Shown: positions 51,130 through 59,979 of the stretch, piece after piece | How positions within the stretch are numbered: the stretch's first letter is position 1 | How the letters are laid out: each line of letters begins with the position of its first letter | Assembly (NCBI RefSeq): GCF_012927325.1 | Contig: NZ_JABBGI010000010.1 | Location: 90,991-154,990, forward strand | DNA length: 64,000 nucleotides | Direction: 5' to 3' | Source: Chryseobacterium antibioticum | GTDB taxonomy: Bacteria > Bacteroidota > Bacteroidia > Flavobacteriales > Weeksellaceae | Translations under genes and position numbers: made by a program | Notes under the pieces: model-generated | Told to the model about the DNA's origin: nothing | The model's input: the letters and a program-made list of their open reading frames with translations, nothing else | The model's database searches: none

Positions 51130-53020
51130 TACCCTGAAATCAGGACTGGATGAAATAAGCGAATTCCTTCTGTCAAGAATGAAGCAGGATAAAGATGGTT
51201 TCTATTGGGATACCATCTCCCGTGACCACGATAAACAAGCATTTTCTTTTATATTCAATCCTTCTTTATGGAATGGAACCGGAGGGATTGCCTGGTTTTT
51301 CCTAGCACTCTATGAAAATACCGGAAAGGAGAAATACCTGGCTGTAGCAGAAGGTGCTTTTTCAAAAATAGATCATTATTTAAAAGAGCACAAGATCTCA
51401 AACCCCAGTCTTTATGATGGAATAAGCGGCATTACTTACTTAGGTTTAGAGCTGTTTAGGGTCACAGGAAAAACTTCTTACCTTCAGTACACTTCGGATC
51501 TTTATGAAAAGTACAGACCTAAAATACTGGCAGAACAGACGGAAGATATGCTGATCGGCATCTCCGGGATCTTAATTGCCGTGGTTACTCTTTATGATTT
51601 TACAAAAGATCAGAAACTGATTGATGACATTAGAATATTGGCCACTACCCTTGTGGAAAAATCTTTCGTTGCAGAAACCGGAATTCGATGGGGAAGTAAT
51701 CATCTTTCAATGGATTCTTTATGTGGCTTTTCGCATGGTAATGCAGGAATTGCTTTCTGTCTGCTCCAGCTTGGAAGATACTTTAAGAATGAAGAATTCA
51801 TTTGGCTGGCTGAACAGGCGCTCCGGTACGAAGATCTCTACTATGATCCGTCCAAAAACAACTGGATGGATTTAAGATGGGAAGAATCTAAAAACAGCCT
51901 ATCCAATCTTTTCAATTGGGATAAAAACACTTTCCTTCAGGAAGATTTTGACATCAATGCATGGGCGCACGGAGCTTGTGGGATCGGAAGTGCAAGAATT
52001 TCAGCATTCAGGATGACCGGAAATCCAATGTATAAACAGGACTGTAAAAAGATATTTGAAAGATGTAAAAATGATATTCAAACAAGGTCTAAACGGAATC
52101 ATATTCTGTTCAGCGGCTATGGCGGACTCTCTGATTTTCTGTTGCAGTATCACGAAGCATTTGACGATAAAGAAGCTGTAGAGCTTGCTACGGAAATTGT
52201 TTTTGAAGGTTTAAAGAAAAGCAGAGCGCATGGCCATTCTGAATGGGGAATTCAAAATACGGAAGACCTCGGACTGATGACAGGTACAGCAGGCATTGGA
52301 CTTTCTTTATTGATTATAGTAAAAGGTAAAACGTTCAATTCCATTCTTCATCCGGAACTCCCAGCGGATAAGGAAGAGCTTGCAAATGATAAAGTTTTGA
52401 AAGATTTTAAAATCAAAAAGGTATTTTTTGAACGCTATTACCCCAAAACACTTGAAACTTTAAAGACTTTCATGTCAGTGAGAGAATTCGTTTATCATTC
52501 TCAGACCATTGAAGAATTTGGAAAAACCCTACTGGAAATCATTGGCAGTTTACCGCAAGGGGATGCTTTTTATGTTTCAGACATTCATCAATTAGAAACA
52601 GTACAAATTGATATCCGGAAGAGGCAGAAAGGAGCTCTGTGTTTTCAAACACGACTGATGATATTGAAAAAGGAATTGACAGAATTTCAGGAAAATGAAA
52701 GTGATCTCAGGAAAAAGAGATTTGTCAGAAATCCCTTTATTGATGTGCATGAAACCCACCGAAACTGGAAGGAAGAAAATAACAAATACTCTGAGGCTGG
52801 AAAATATATGAATGTTTTTTACAGTACCGATCAGGAAATGTTTCATCTTCTGCCGGAGCCTTTTCCTGCGGCGATTCTTCAGCTGTTGGAAAACCCATTA
52901 AGCATAGAAGAATTGACAGAATATTTTCAGTATGCGAAAGGAGAAAAGGAGAGGATACAAGAAAAGTTATCGGAGCAGATTCACGAGTTGCTGAAAAGTT
53001 TTTTTATAAGAATTGTGTAA
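51107..53020 (+). CDS. lanC: LanC-like protein with C-terminal extension
   Basis: The first ~410 of 637 residues show the seven GxxG-type motifs of the LanC barrel (GGIAWFF, YDGISGITYL, GISGILIAV, GFSHGNAGIAF, AWAHGACGIG, FSGYGGLSDF, LMTGTAGIGL). The zinc ligands are missing: the usual WCxG is WAHG and the usual CHG is SGYG. Residues ~410-637 are an extra part whose end (FHLLPEPFPAAILQLLENPL, then SIEELTEYFQ) resembles PqqD-like RREs. Cyclisation by this protein is therefore uncertain. Confidence 0.8.
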   Translation: MINNQEFNTLKSGLDEISEFLLSRMKQDKDGFYWDTISRDHDKQAFSFIFNPSLWNGTGGIAWFFLALYENTGKEKYLAVAEGAFSKIDHYLKEHKISNPSLYDGISGITYLGLELFRVTGKTSYLQYTSDLYEKYRPKILAEQTEDMLIGISGILIAVVTLYDFTKDQKLIDDIRILATTLVEKSFVAETGIRWGSNHLSMDSLCGFSHGNAGIAFCLLQLGRYFKNEEFIWLAEQALRYEDLYYDPSKNNWMDLRWEESKNSLSNLFNWDKNTFLQEDFDINAWAHGACGIGSARISAFRMTGNPMYKQDCKKIFERCKNDIQTRSKRNHILFSGYGGLSDFLLQYHEAFDDKEAVELATEIVFEGLKKSRAHGHSEWGIQNTEDLGLMTGTAGIGLSLLIIVKGKTFNSILHPELPADKEELANDKVLKDFKIKKVFFERYYPKTLETLKTFMSVREFVYHSQTIEEFGKTLLEIIGSLPQGDAFYVSDIHQLETVQIDIRKRQKGALCFQTRLMILKKELTEFQENESDLRKKRFVRNPFIDVHETHRNWKEENNKYSEAGKYMNVFYSTDQEMFHLLPEPFPAAILQLLENPLSIEELTEYFQYAKGEKERIQEKLSEQIHELLKSFFIRIV

Positions 53021-53484
53021 TGACAAAAAATTGGAGAATATTTCACAAACAAAAAATTTTTTTTAATGTCCCTTTGTCTTGAAACAAAAGAACGAAAAAT
53101 TCAAGGCTGGAATTTTCCGCTAAAAATAAATTTTGTTCTCTAAAAATTCTAAACTTGCGCGAATTCAATATGGGTTATTCGATTCGAAAGTAGTTTGCGC
53201 TTCGAACAGAAGATTTTTTTTAACGTTCACAATATTTATTTTTCTAACGCTACAGCTTCCGAAGCCGCTATCACAGTCTACAATACTAAAAATGTTTTTC
53301 TGATTGAAAGGACCAGGCATGCAGTTTATCCGGCAGCTTAATCGAAGCAATCAAGGATTGATTCTCATCTTTGCGTTATTAAAGCATGATATCTTTACCA
53401 TAATTGTGATATTCGTGAGCTTAGTGGTGGCATTTGTGGTTAAAAATTTAAACATTCAAAGGTTTTAAGATTTTCGGATACAAT
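53021..53484. other. noncoding region between convergent lan genes
   Basis: No ORF over 40 codons with normal composition is seen. The stretch has AT-rich tracts, a sequence at 53370-53449 related to repeats at 60397-60764, and ends at the precursor terminator. No second precursor gene is visible. Confidence 0.6.
53370..53449. repeat. dispersed intergenic repeat, copy 1
   Basis: The end reads ATTCGTGAGCTTAGTGGTGG, then CATTTGTGGTTAAAAATTT. TTTGTGGTTAAAAA and nearby parts (CTTTGCGTT, TAGTGG) recur at 60671-60764. It is noncoding and imperfect. Similar sequences are known to me as dispersed intergenic elements in flavobacteria, which I cannot verify here. Confidence 0.5.
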
Positions 53485-53517
53485 AAAAAAGGGCCGCTTT
53501 ACGGATAAAGCAGCCCT
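53485..53517 (-). terminator. terminator of the precursor gene
   Basis: An AGGGCTGCTTT/AAAGCGGCCCT stem (one mismatch) with a six-base loop is followed by T6 on the minus strand, 18 bases past the precursor stop. It makes the precursor a short separate transcript. Confidence 0.85.
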
Positions 53518-53535
53518 GACATTTTCTTTGTCTCA

Positions 53536-53730
53536 TTAACACTGAACAGTTCCGCAAACGTGAAGTCTGTCCTGAGTTTTTATAGTATGAGTCGGGTGAT
53601 CATGATCTCCTGCCGGAGAAATTCCTAAACCACCCTGTAATTTTTTGGACAGATCTTTGTCCAGAGCTGTTACGAAGCTTTCGATCTTAAGATCGTCGAT
53701 GTTTAGCTTCAACTTTTTGTTGTTTTCCAT
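53536..53730 (-). CDS. lanA: pinensin-family lanthipeptide precursor
   Basis: This 64-residue peptide has the leader LNIDDLKIESFVTALDKDL (pinensin-like) ending in LQGG (33-34), the C39 cleavage point. The core (35-64) has Ser38, Thr47, Thr49, Thr52, Thr61 and Cys59, Cys64 for dehydration and thioether rings. It also has four His (43, 45, 48, 57), with HDH at 43-45, and several Asp. It is alone on its transcript, with a Fur/Zur-type box 76 bases upstream and a strong terminator. The His-rich core suggests metal binding. Confidence 0.88.
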   Translation of the reverse strand: MENNKKLKLNIDDLKIESFVTALDKDLSKKLQGGLGISPAGDHDHPTHTIKTQDRLHVCGTVQC

Positions 53731-53805
53731 AATAAAACATTTTTTTAATTTGGCCTACTGTTTAAGGGTTTCGGCTTTCCCTTGTTGTAAAGATAAGTGT
53801 TTTAT

Positions 53806-53820
53806 TGCAACAAAGTTGCA
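53806..53820. promoter_or_regulatory. Fur/Zur-type box before the precursor
   Basis: TGCAACAAAGTTGCA is a perfect TGCAAC-N3-GTTGCA inverted repeat. It lies 76-90 bases upstream of the precursor ATG and upstream of a TATCTTTA -7-like element on the minus strand, so a repressor here would block the promoter. It is the most symmetric copy in the locus. Confidence 0.7.
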
Positions 53821-53828
53821 TTTAATGG

Positions 53829-56018
53829 TTAAAATTTTATCCCAAACTGCAATTTAAAATTGAACGGATTGCTTTCTTTGTACATCCAGTTTTCTCCTAC
53901 TACTGAAGTCCAGTCGGAATTGTATCTTGTCTGTACATTTCCATCAGTGATATACCTCTTATTCAGAAGATTATCGAATATTCCGCGAACAAACCATTTT
54001 TTGTATTGATACATCATACTGGCATCCAGTTTTATAAAATCAGGGATACGAACTCCCGGAACGTCAGTTTCGCGTACTAGGGCAGCAGTTTCGCCCAGCG
54101 CAAAAGAAAGTCCATTCAGTTTTCCTTTCTGGAATTTGTACATCACCCAGGTATTGATCTGATGTCTCGGTACACTTGAAAACCTCTTCCCCACCAGCTC
54201 TGATGCATAAGGATCTTTTGAATACACTGAATTAATATATGAGTAATTCGCCGTCAAAGTAATGTTCGGATAAATAGAACCGATCACATCGATCTCGATT
54301 CCTTTATTTCTTACCTGATTGAGTTGAGTCATAATGCCGGTAGCCGGATTTTGAGAGAATGAATTGTTCCTGATAATCCGGTACGCACTTACAGAAGTAG
54401 ACAGCAGCCCATCAAACCAGTCCTTTTTTAATCCAATTTCTGTGTTATAACTTTCCAGAGGTTTCCACTCTTTTCCCTGCGGATCTGTTCCTGCCATAGG
54501 ATCAAAGCTCTGGTCGTAGGAAAAGAAAGCAGCAAAATTCTTTCGAATCAGATAAGTGGCTCCAACCCTTGGATTGAATGCATGGTGTCTGTAGGTTTTA
54601 TTTTCCCCGTCAGGCGTATAAGGGCCTTTCAGATAACGTTCCCGTGTATTTTTACTATACCGGAATCCGGCATCTATAAACAAACGGTTCCAGAATTTAA
54701 AACTATTGTAAATGTAACCTCCCACTGTTTTGTCCTTCGACGTTGTGTAATCAATCTGACCATCTGCCTCAGGCTGGGTAAGAAGTTTGCGGTCTATTCC
54801 ATAGTTCAGCTGGTTACGGTTAAAAATAAATTCATTAGCGCCCTGAATATGTTCCGTATTGCTTTTACTGCTGTTAAAATCCATTCCGGTAAGTACCGTA
54901 TGGATGATATTCGGACTGATGTTATAACTTCCACTTACAAATAACTGCGTATTATAAGTCAGATATTTTTGCTTATTTCTGAAGCTAGAACGAAGAGCAT
55001 TTCCTTCATCATCAAACATAGGCGGCGTGTAGCTGGCCATTCCTCCCAAAATACTCCACTGATCCAATGGAGTACTTTTAATAGAAGATTGAGAAACTAT
55101 TTTCCACTTATCATTAAAATGATGATTGAATACCAATCTTCCGTAATGCTCGTCAAGTTTAGATGTCGGCAGGTTCGGATCACCCTGATAGTTGGCTTTC
55201 CATGGATGTTTCTGTACGGTCTTCTCCGTTTCATACTGAATAAAGTTGCTCGATTCCAGTGCTCTTCCCCGGATCATATTCCATTCAGCAAGCAAGAACG
55301 TATTTTTACTGATATTATACTGAATTACGGGTGCCACAACAAATTTCCTGCGTTTTGCATAATCAGCATAATACCCCTGAGACTCATAGGCCGCATTGAA
55401 TCGAAAAGAAAAACCTTTTTCTTTCACCTCACTTCCCAAGTCCACAGCAGCCCTGTAGAATCCGAAACTTCCACCTGCTATATTGGCTTCAGCGATCCTG
55501 CTGGAGCGCGGAGCTTTGGTATTGATATTTAAAGCCCCTCCTCCGGTACCCATTGAATTGATGAAGCCTGCAGGACCTTTGATCACATCCACCTGTTCTA
55601 TTAAAGCTACATCTTCCTGTGAAAGCCCTCCCGCAAAAGACGGAAGTCCGTTCCTGAAAGTACTGACAGGGCTGAAACCCCTCAACTGCGCATTGTAAGT
55701 CCCTGCAAAAATATTCCCAGCTCCGGTAGCATCCCCGATGTAGATTCCACTCACATTCCTAAGTGCATCCTGCACATCAAATGCCCCCTGAAGATGAAGA
55801 AGATTGCTTTTGATACTAACTATATTCTGAGGAATCTCCAGCAGCTTATCATTCCGTTTCAAATTTCCGGAAAGACTGTCTGTTTTGATCTGCTTCATGG
55901 CGGTTAATACGACTTCATCGATATTTTCAGCAGATAAGGAGTCTTTCTTTTCCTGCGCTCGGATCAAAGAAAACGTACCCAAAAGGACAGTGGTCAGCAT
56001 GACGTAATTTTTCTTCAT
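53829..56018 (-). CDS. TonB-dependent siderophore-type receptor
   Basis: This 729-residue outer-membrane receptor has a signal peptide (YVMLTTVLLGTFSLIRAQ), a TonB-box-like IDEVVLTA and a plug with QLRGFSPVSTFRNGLP and IEQVDVIKGPAGF, then a 22-strand-type barrel ending in Phe. The plug style is that of FhuA/FecA siderophore receptors. It follows the two permease genes by 12 bases in one transcript and lies upstream of the precursor gene, suggesting uptake of the lanthipeptide or its metal complex. Confidence 0.88.
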   Translation of the reverse strand: MKKNYVMLTTVLLGTFSLIRAQEKKDSLSAENIDEVVLTAMKQIKTDSLSGNLKRNDKLLEIPQNIVSIKSNLLHLQGAFDVQDALRNVSGIYIGDATGAGNIFAGTYNAQLRGFSPVSTFRNGLPSFAGGLSQEDVALIEQVDVIKGPAGFINSMGTGGGALNINTKAPRSSRIAEANIAGGSFGFYRAAVDLGSEVKEKGFSFRFNAAYESQGYYADYAKRRKFVVAPVIQYNISKNTFLLAEWNMIRGRALESSNFIQYETEKTVQKHPWKANYQGDPNLPTSKLDEHYGRLVFNHHFNDKWKIVSQSSIKSTPLDQWSILGGMASYTPPMFDDEGNALRSSFRNKQKYLTYNTQLFVSGSYNISPNIIHTVLTGMDFNSSKSNTEHIQGANEFIFNRNQLNYGIDRKLLTQPEADGQIDYTTSKDKTVGGYIYNSFKFWNRLFIDAGFRYSKNTRERYLKGPYTPDGENKTYRHHAFNPRVGATYLIRKNFAAFFSYDQSFDPMAGTDPQGKEWKPLESYNTEIGLKKDWFDGLLSTSVSAYRIIRNNSFSQNPATGIMTQLNQVRNKGIEIDVIGSIYPNITLTANYSYINSVYSKDPYASELVGKRFSSVPRHQINTWVMYKFQKGKLNGLSFALGETAALVRETDVPGVRIPDFIKLDASMMYQYKKWFVRGIFDNLLNKRYITDGNVQTRYNSDWTSVVGENWMYKESNPFNFKLQFGIKF

Positions 56019-56029
56019 TTTTTCAATAT

Positions 56030-57478
56030 TTATTGTTTAAATTTTCTGTTCATTAATAATCCTCCGGTGAAACAAATCATACTGATCATCCACAGTCCTG
56101 ATATTCCGTATATGAAATCTGCTCTGTTTACTTCATGATGTTCAGCTTTAAAAGTGGGTAGTGCTTTAAGCTCTTCGGGGGAGAGTTTAGACAGTGTTCT
56201 TTTACCATTTTTCATAAAAAAAACGCGGTCATAGAAATAGGTTTGCCATATCTGCCGGAAATTTTTAACGTCCTGTTTATAATCCAAATAATCCGCGCGG
56301 CTTGTTCTGGCTAAAAGAGTAAAAAGATGTTCTGTATTTTGAACAGGATTATATCTGATTAATCTGTATGCCGTTTGATTTGCTTTGTTATCTCCCTCCC
56401 ATAAAGAATCGATAACCGCTTTCATGTGGTTTTGCTTGATATAATAATAGCCCGCAAAAAAAGCATCATTTTGATTATCTAGAGTATCTGAAGAACGATA
56501 GGCCGAAGCATATCTCGGAAAGTTTCTGTAAAAACTGTCGACAACCACCTTAGACTGCATTGCCCAGACTTCATCACTGATCTGTCTGTCTTTTTCTTCA
56601 AGGTCCAGGAGTTTAAGATCAGAAGGATGCTTCAGCTGAGCGGTTTTATTGATGACAAGCGGCAGCAAAAACATCAGGAAAACCCAGAATGCGATGCCTG
56701 TAAATAGATTGAATACACTGTTACCATCCAGAGAAATAATCACAAAACAAAGGGATATCCAAAGTACAGCATATGAAAGAAGCAAAAAGAACCAGAGAAA
56801 AGCATCATTCCCCGATGGAGGTCCGGATGGAGAAAAAACCATTCCTAAAGCGTTCATGATTAAGGCTGCCAAAAAAACTATTACTAAACGGATCAATAGT
56901 TTTCCAAGCAGTACATGCTTCAATGTCCCACCCTGAACGATCAAAAGACTACTGATTCCTTTTTCTTTTTCAGAAGAAATACTGTTGTAAACCAAAACAA
57001 TGATCAGGAGAGGAATCAAATAGAGATTGACGTATACAAGATCCAAACGTCCCTCAAAAAGTATGGAAGGATTGATCATTTCTCTGTCAACAGCAGCATA
57101 ATCCGTATAATAATTCACCTTTTCTGTAACCGGAGTGAGATCTTTTATTCCGGAAGCCAAACCAGTTAGAGGATAAGGATGATCATAAGCAATACGTGGG
57201 TATCTGTAATCCATGACATAGGGATTTCCGGCATTTTCAGCCTGCTGTTTTTTCTCAACACTTGCTGTATCCGTAAAAGCCAGCAGTGTATTATGATAAT
57301 CTTTGACAGACTCTTTCCTCACTTCTTCAATGGCCACCAATTTCTTTGTAGTCAAGACATTCCCTGAATAAATGGCGTAGCCGCCAATCACAAAGAAGAA
57401 GAAAAACAGGATCCATACGGCGGGTTGTCTGGAAATATGTTTCCATTCGTATAGTAACAGCATAATCTTATCCTTCAT
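56030..57478 (-). CDS. DUF3526-type ABC-2 permease
   Basis: This 482-residue inner-membrane protein has a first membrane segment at about residues 20-40, a large periplasmic part (about 45-170), then four to five more segments. EKEKGISSLLIVQGGTLKHV is the cytoplasmic coupling motif of this ABC-2 group. It is a paralogue of the following gene, with which it overlaps by 11 bases. The pair plus the ATPase may export or import the peptide, or give self-protection. Confidence 0.8.
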   Translation of the reverse strand: MKDKIMLLLYEWKHISRQPAVWILFFFFFVIGGYAIYSGNVLTTKKLVAIEEVRKESVKDYHNTLLAFTDTASVEKKQQAENAGNPYVMDYRYPRIAYDHPYPLTGLASGIKDLTPVTEKVNYYTDYAAVDREMINPSILFEGRLDLVYVNLYLIPLLIIVLVYNSISSEKEKGISSLLIVQGGTLKHVLLGKLLIRLVIVFLAALIMNALGMVFSPSGPPSGNDAFLWFFLLLSYAVLWISLCFVIISLDGNSVFNLFTGIAFWVFLMFLLPLVINKTAQLKHPSDLKLLDLEEKDRQISDEVWAMQSKVVVDSFYRNFPRYASAYRSSDTLDNQNDAFFAGYYYIKQNHMKAVIDSLWEGDNKANQTAYRLIRYNPVQNTEHLFTLLARTSRADYLDYKQDVKNFRQIWQTYFYDRVFFMKNGKRTLSKLSPEELKALPTFKAEHHEVNRADFIYGISGLWMISMICFTGGLLMNRKFKQ

Positions 57479-58901
57479 AGCTGAAAAAATTATTTCGTTT
57501 AATAATCAATCTAAAGGATAGAATTAATAGTATCATCCAAAACAACAGGGACCAAACCGCTGTCATATGCTGCCTGATCACAGATCCTACAAACGGATAT
57601 TCATATTGAAAATCAGGAAGACTGCGGTAGAAATCGCGGTTACTTATTCGTTCTTTGTCAGAAATAGCAAGTTGCAACTCTCTTCTGTTCAGCCTGTTCA
57701 TTATATCATTTCTGTAGACTTCAGCTTTGTTGAAAAAATCAATATGATGGTATACATCAGTTCCGGAAAGGCCCATAGATAATTGACGTACTGCAATAAA
57801 CGGATTGATAATTCCCATATAATCCATCAACTGTTGCTGCTCCTCAAATTGCTCTTCTACTTGCCGGGAATAAAATCGGTTCACTTTATTTTCATAAGCT
57901 TCGGCCTGGATAAGATCAAGAGCAAAACGTATTTTTTCAGGCAGCTGGCTGGTATTGTTTACATTAAACTGATTGAGATATTGTTTCAGATAGGTTTCTG
58001 ATCTTTCGGGATACGGTCCGTCATTACCCAATCCTTTATCAAATCCTGTTTTGATGTTATGCTCAAACTCGTGATAAGACGGAAGAGGATATTGACCGTC
58101 TGCTGCCGAACTGCTGAATTTTGGAATAAGCAGAACACACAGGATCCATAGCGTGATACCGGTCATGAGTGAGGACCAGGACGAGCGACTGAATGCAGAG
58201 ATCATCAGAACAGCCCCGGAAATCAAAAAGAAATAAACCGCATATAAACCGAACCAGCATAGTGCCCTTATCAAATGACTGACAGGTTCACTTTCAAATA
58301 TAAAACCCGCCATGATGATGACCAATGGAGGAACAGTAAATAACAGAACTGCCAGATAAAGGGCCATGAATTTTCCGGTAACCAGATGTCCCAACGTAGC
58401 GTCCTGTACGGACAGAAGTTTCAAAAAACCGTTCTCACGTTCGGAAGAGATGCACGAAAATCCTAAACCAATAACAAATAACGGCATCAGCCACTGAAAA
58501 AAGAATGCAGTATTAAGGTCCGGTCTTCTCATAAAGGCTTCCAGATCCGGCAGTCTGTTAGAATGTATCTGTGGGCGTTTGTGCGCCTCAACTCTATAAT
58601 AATTTTCAGAATAAACAGCAGTCCCCGATTCCAGAAGGGAAAGATAACTTACAGGTTTAAAAAGGAAAGTTCCCCAATGCGCCGCACTGTGATTGCTGCG
58701 GTCCTGGCCTTTCCATTCTCTGTCCACGACTTCTTTAGCTTCCCTGTTTTTAGCCGAAGTTGTCCTAAGCTGTGCGTAATTGCTTACCCAGACTCCCAAT
58801 AAGACAAGAATATAAAACAGGGCGAATATTTTCAGTCCGTTTTCCTGGAATGCCCTAAATTCATGCCTAGCTACTAAAAATGTCATTTTTAAATTCGTCA
58901 T
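57468..58901 (-). CDS. DUF3526-type ABC-2 permease
   Basis: This 477-residue paralogue of the downstream permease has the same layout. Its coupling motif ERENGFLKLLSVQDATLGHL is in the same place. A second in-frame ATG at 58889 is possible. Two Fur/Zur-type boxes lie 107-159 bases upstream, so this gene begins the permease-receptor transcript. A role in immunity or transport is inferred. Confidence 0.8.
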   Translation of the reverse strand: MTNLKMTFLVARHEFRAFQENGLKIFALFYILVLLGVWVSNYAQLRTTSAKNREAKEVVDREWKGQDRSNHSAAHWGTFLFKPVSYLSLLESGTAVYSENYYRVEAHKRPQIHSNRLPDLEAFMRRPDLNTAFFFQWLMPLFVIGLGFSCISSERENGFLKLLSVQDATLGHLVTGKFMALYLAVLLFTVPPLVIIMAGFIFESEPVSHLIRALCWFGLYAVYFFLISGAVLMISAFSRSSWSSLMTGITLWILCVLLIPKFSSSAADGQYPLPSYHEFEHNIKTGFDKGLGNDGPYPERSETYLKQYLNQFNVNNTSQLPEKIRFALDLIQAEAYENKVNRFYSRQVEEQFEEQQQLMDYMGIINPFIAVRQLSMGLSGTDVYHHIDFFNKAEVYRNDIMNRLNRRELQLAISDKERISNRDFYRSLPDFQYEYPFVGSVIRQHMTAVWSLLFWMILLILSFRLIIKRNNFFSYEG

Positions 58902-59007
58902 TCATTCACTTTTGATCTTTTCAGCTATGAATAGCTGTATCTGATTAAACTTTACACCAATTCCTATGGATGATGGAACCGGAATGAAGTATTTCGCAAA
59001 TTACTAT

Positions 59008-59060
59008 TGCAACATTGTAGCAAAAATAACAATTAATTCCAATAACGCACTATTGTTGCA
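59008..59060. promoter_or_regulatory. two Fur/Zur-type boxes before the permease operon
   Basis: TGCAACATTGTAGCA (59008-59022) has one mismatch to perfect symmetry. CGCACTATTGTTGCA (59046-59060) has one good half-site. Between them and the permease gene at 58901 lies a TAATTTG -7-like element. The rest of 58902-59151 has no gene. Confidence 0.6.
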
Positions 59061-59151
59061 TTAAATTATTTAGTAAAATTTTTTTGTCTGAATCTCGGGA
59101 GTAGGGTTCATCATGAATCTGGCAGAATGTATCTTTGCTTTTTAAGCTGAA

Positions 59152-59853
59152 TCAGCTTTGCATATAATCCAGGTATATTCTCTCCAGCTCATTGGCGGTT
59201 ACCCCGGAAGTATTCATTTCCCTGACCAATACTCCACTTTTAAGAATTCCGATACGGCTGCATGTTTCTCTGACCCTGAAAATATCGTGGGAAGCCATTA
59301 ATATCGCAGCTCCTTCTTCAGCGAGCTTTTTAAGCAAAGAGGAAAGTTCATTACTGGCCAAAGGGTCCAGACCACTGGCAGGTTCATCCAGTAAATACAC
59401 CTTTGCTTTTTTCGCATACGCTATGGCAATTCCCACTTTCTGTCTCATGCCTTTGGAGTAAGTTCCGGTTTTCTTTTGGTGTGAATCTCTTTGCAGTCCG
59501 CACATACTAAGAATATCGGAGAGTTCTTCTGTACTGTAATTTTTCCCAGCCAGTTTGCAGAAATAATACAGATTTTCGATACCCTTTAAATAAGGATACA
59601 GATTGACATTTTCGGGAATATAACCGATGATCTTCCTTGCTTCTTTTGCATGTGTACTGGTATCAATACTGTTGAGACATGTTATCCCGGAATCTGGTTT
59701 TAAGAAGCCCAACAGCATACTCAGCGTGGTTGATTTCCCTGCACCATTCGGACCAAGCAGGCCATAGATCTCGCCTCCTTTTACTGATAAAGACAGCCCT
59801 CTGACAGCCTCTTTTCCATTATACGATTTACTTACGTTTTCAATCTTGATCAT
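59152..59853 (-). CDS. ABC transporter ATP-binding protein
   Basis: The ATG at 59853 is preferred. An upstream ATG at 59913 would overlap the operator. The 233-residue protein has GLLGPNGAGKST (Walker A), YSKGMRQKVGIA (signature) and VYLLDEPASGLD (Walker B), and ends after the switch His region. It pairs with the DUF3526 permeases but is transcribed from its own promoter at 59,854-59,979. Confidence 0.92.
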   Translation of the reverse strand: MIKIENVSKSYNGKEAVRGLSLSVKGGEIYGLLGPNGAGKSTTLSMLLGFLKPDSGITCLNSIDTSTHAKEARKIIGYIPENVNLYPYLKGIENLYYFCKLAGKNYSTEELSDILSMCGLQRDSHQKKTGTYSKGMRQKVGIAIAYAKKAKVYLLDEPASGLDPLASNELSSLLKKLAEEGAAILMASHDIFRVRETCSRIGILKSGVLVREMNTSGVTANELERIYLDYMQS

Positions 59854-59897
59854 ATTCTTTATTGTATTTGATTTAAGGACCTGATGAGTCATATTAA

Positions 59898-59950
59898 TGC
59901 AATATTGTTTCAAAAATAAAGATTATATTTGTTACTGCAACAATATGGCA
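59898..59950. promoter_or_regulatory. divergent Fur/Zur-type boxes
   Basis: TGCAATATTGTTTCA (59898-59912) faces the ATPase gene and TGCAACAATATGGCA (59936-59950) faces the repressor gene. They match 13 and 12 positions of the consensus. The arrangement implies autoregulation of the Fur-family gene and repression of the ATPase gene. Confidence 0.6.
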
Positions 59951-59979
59951 TTAATTATATTGAAATTTATTCAGAAAAC

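Noticed and set aside
54969..55532. A 187-codon plus-strand frame across the TonB receptor
   Set aside because: It is antisense to a well-supported receptor gene. No family pattern is visible.
59929..59979. A longer start for the Fur/Zur-family gene
   Set aside because: It would use a non-ATG codon and run through the second operator site. The ATG at 59980 gives the normal family length.
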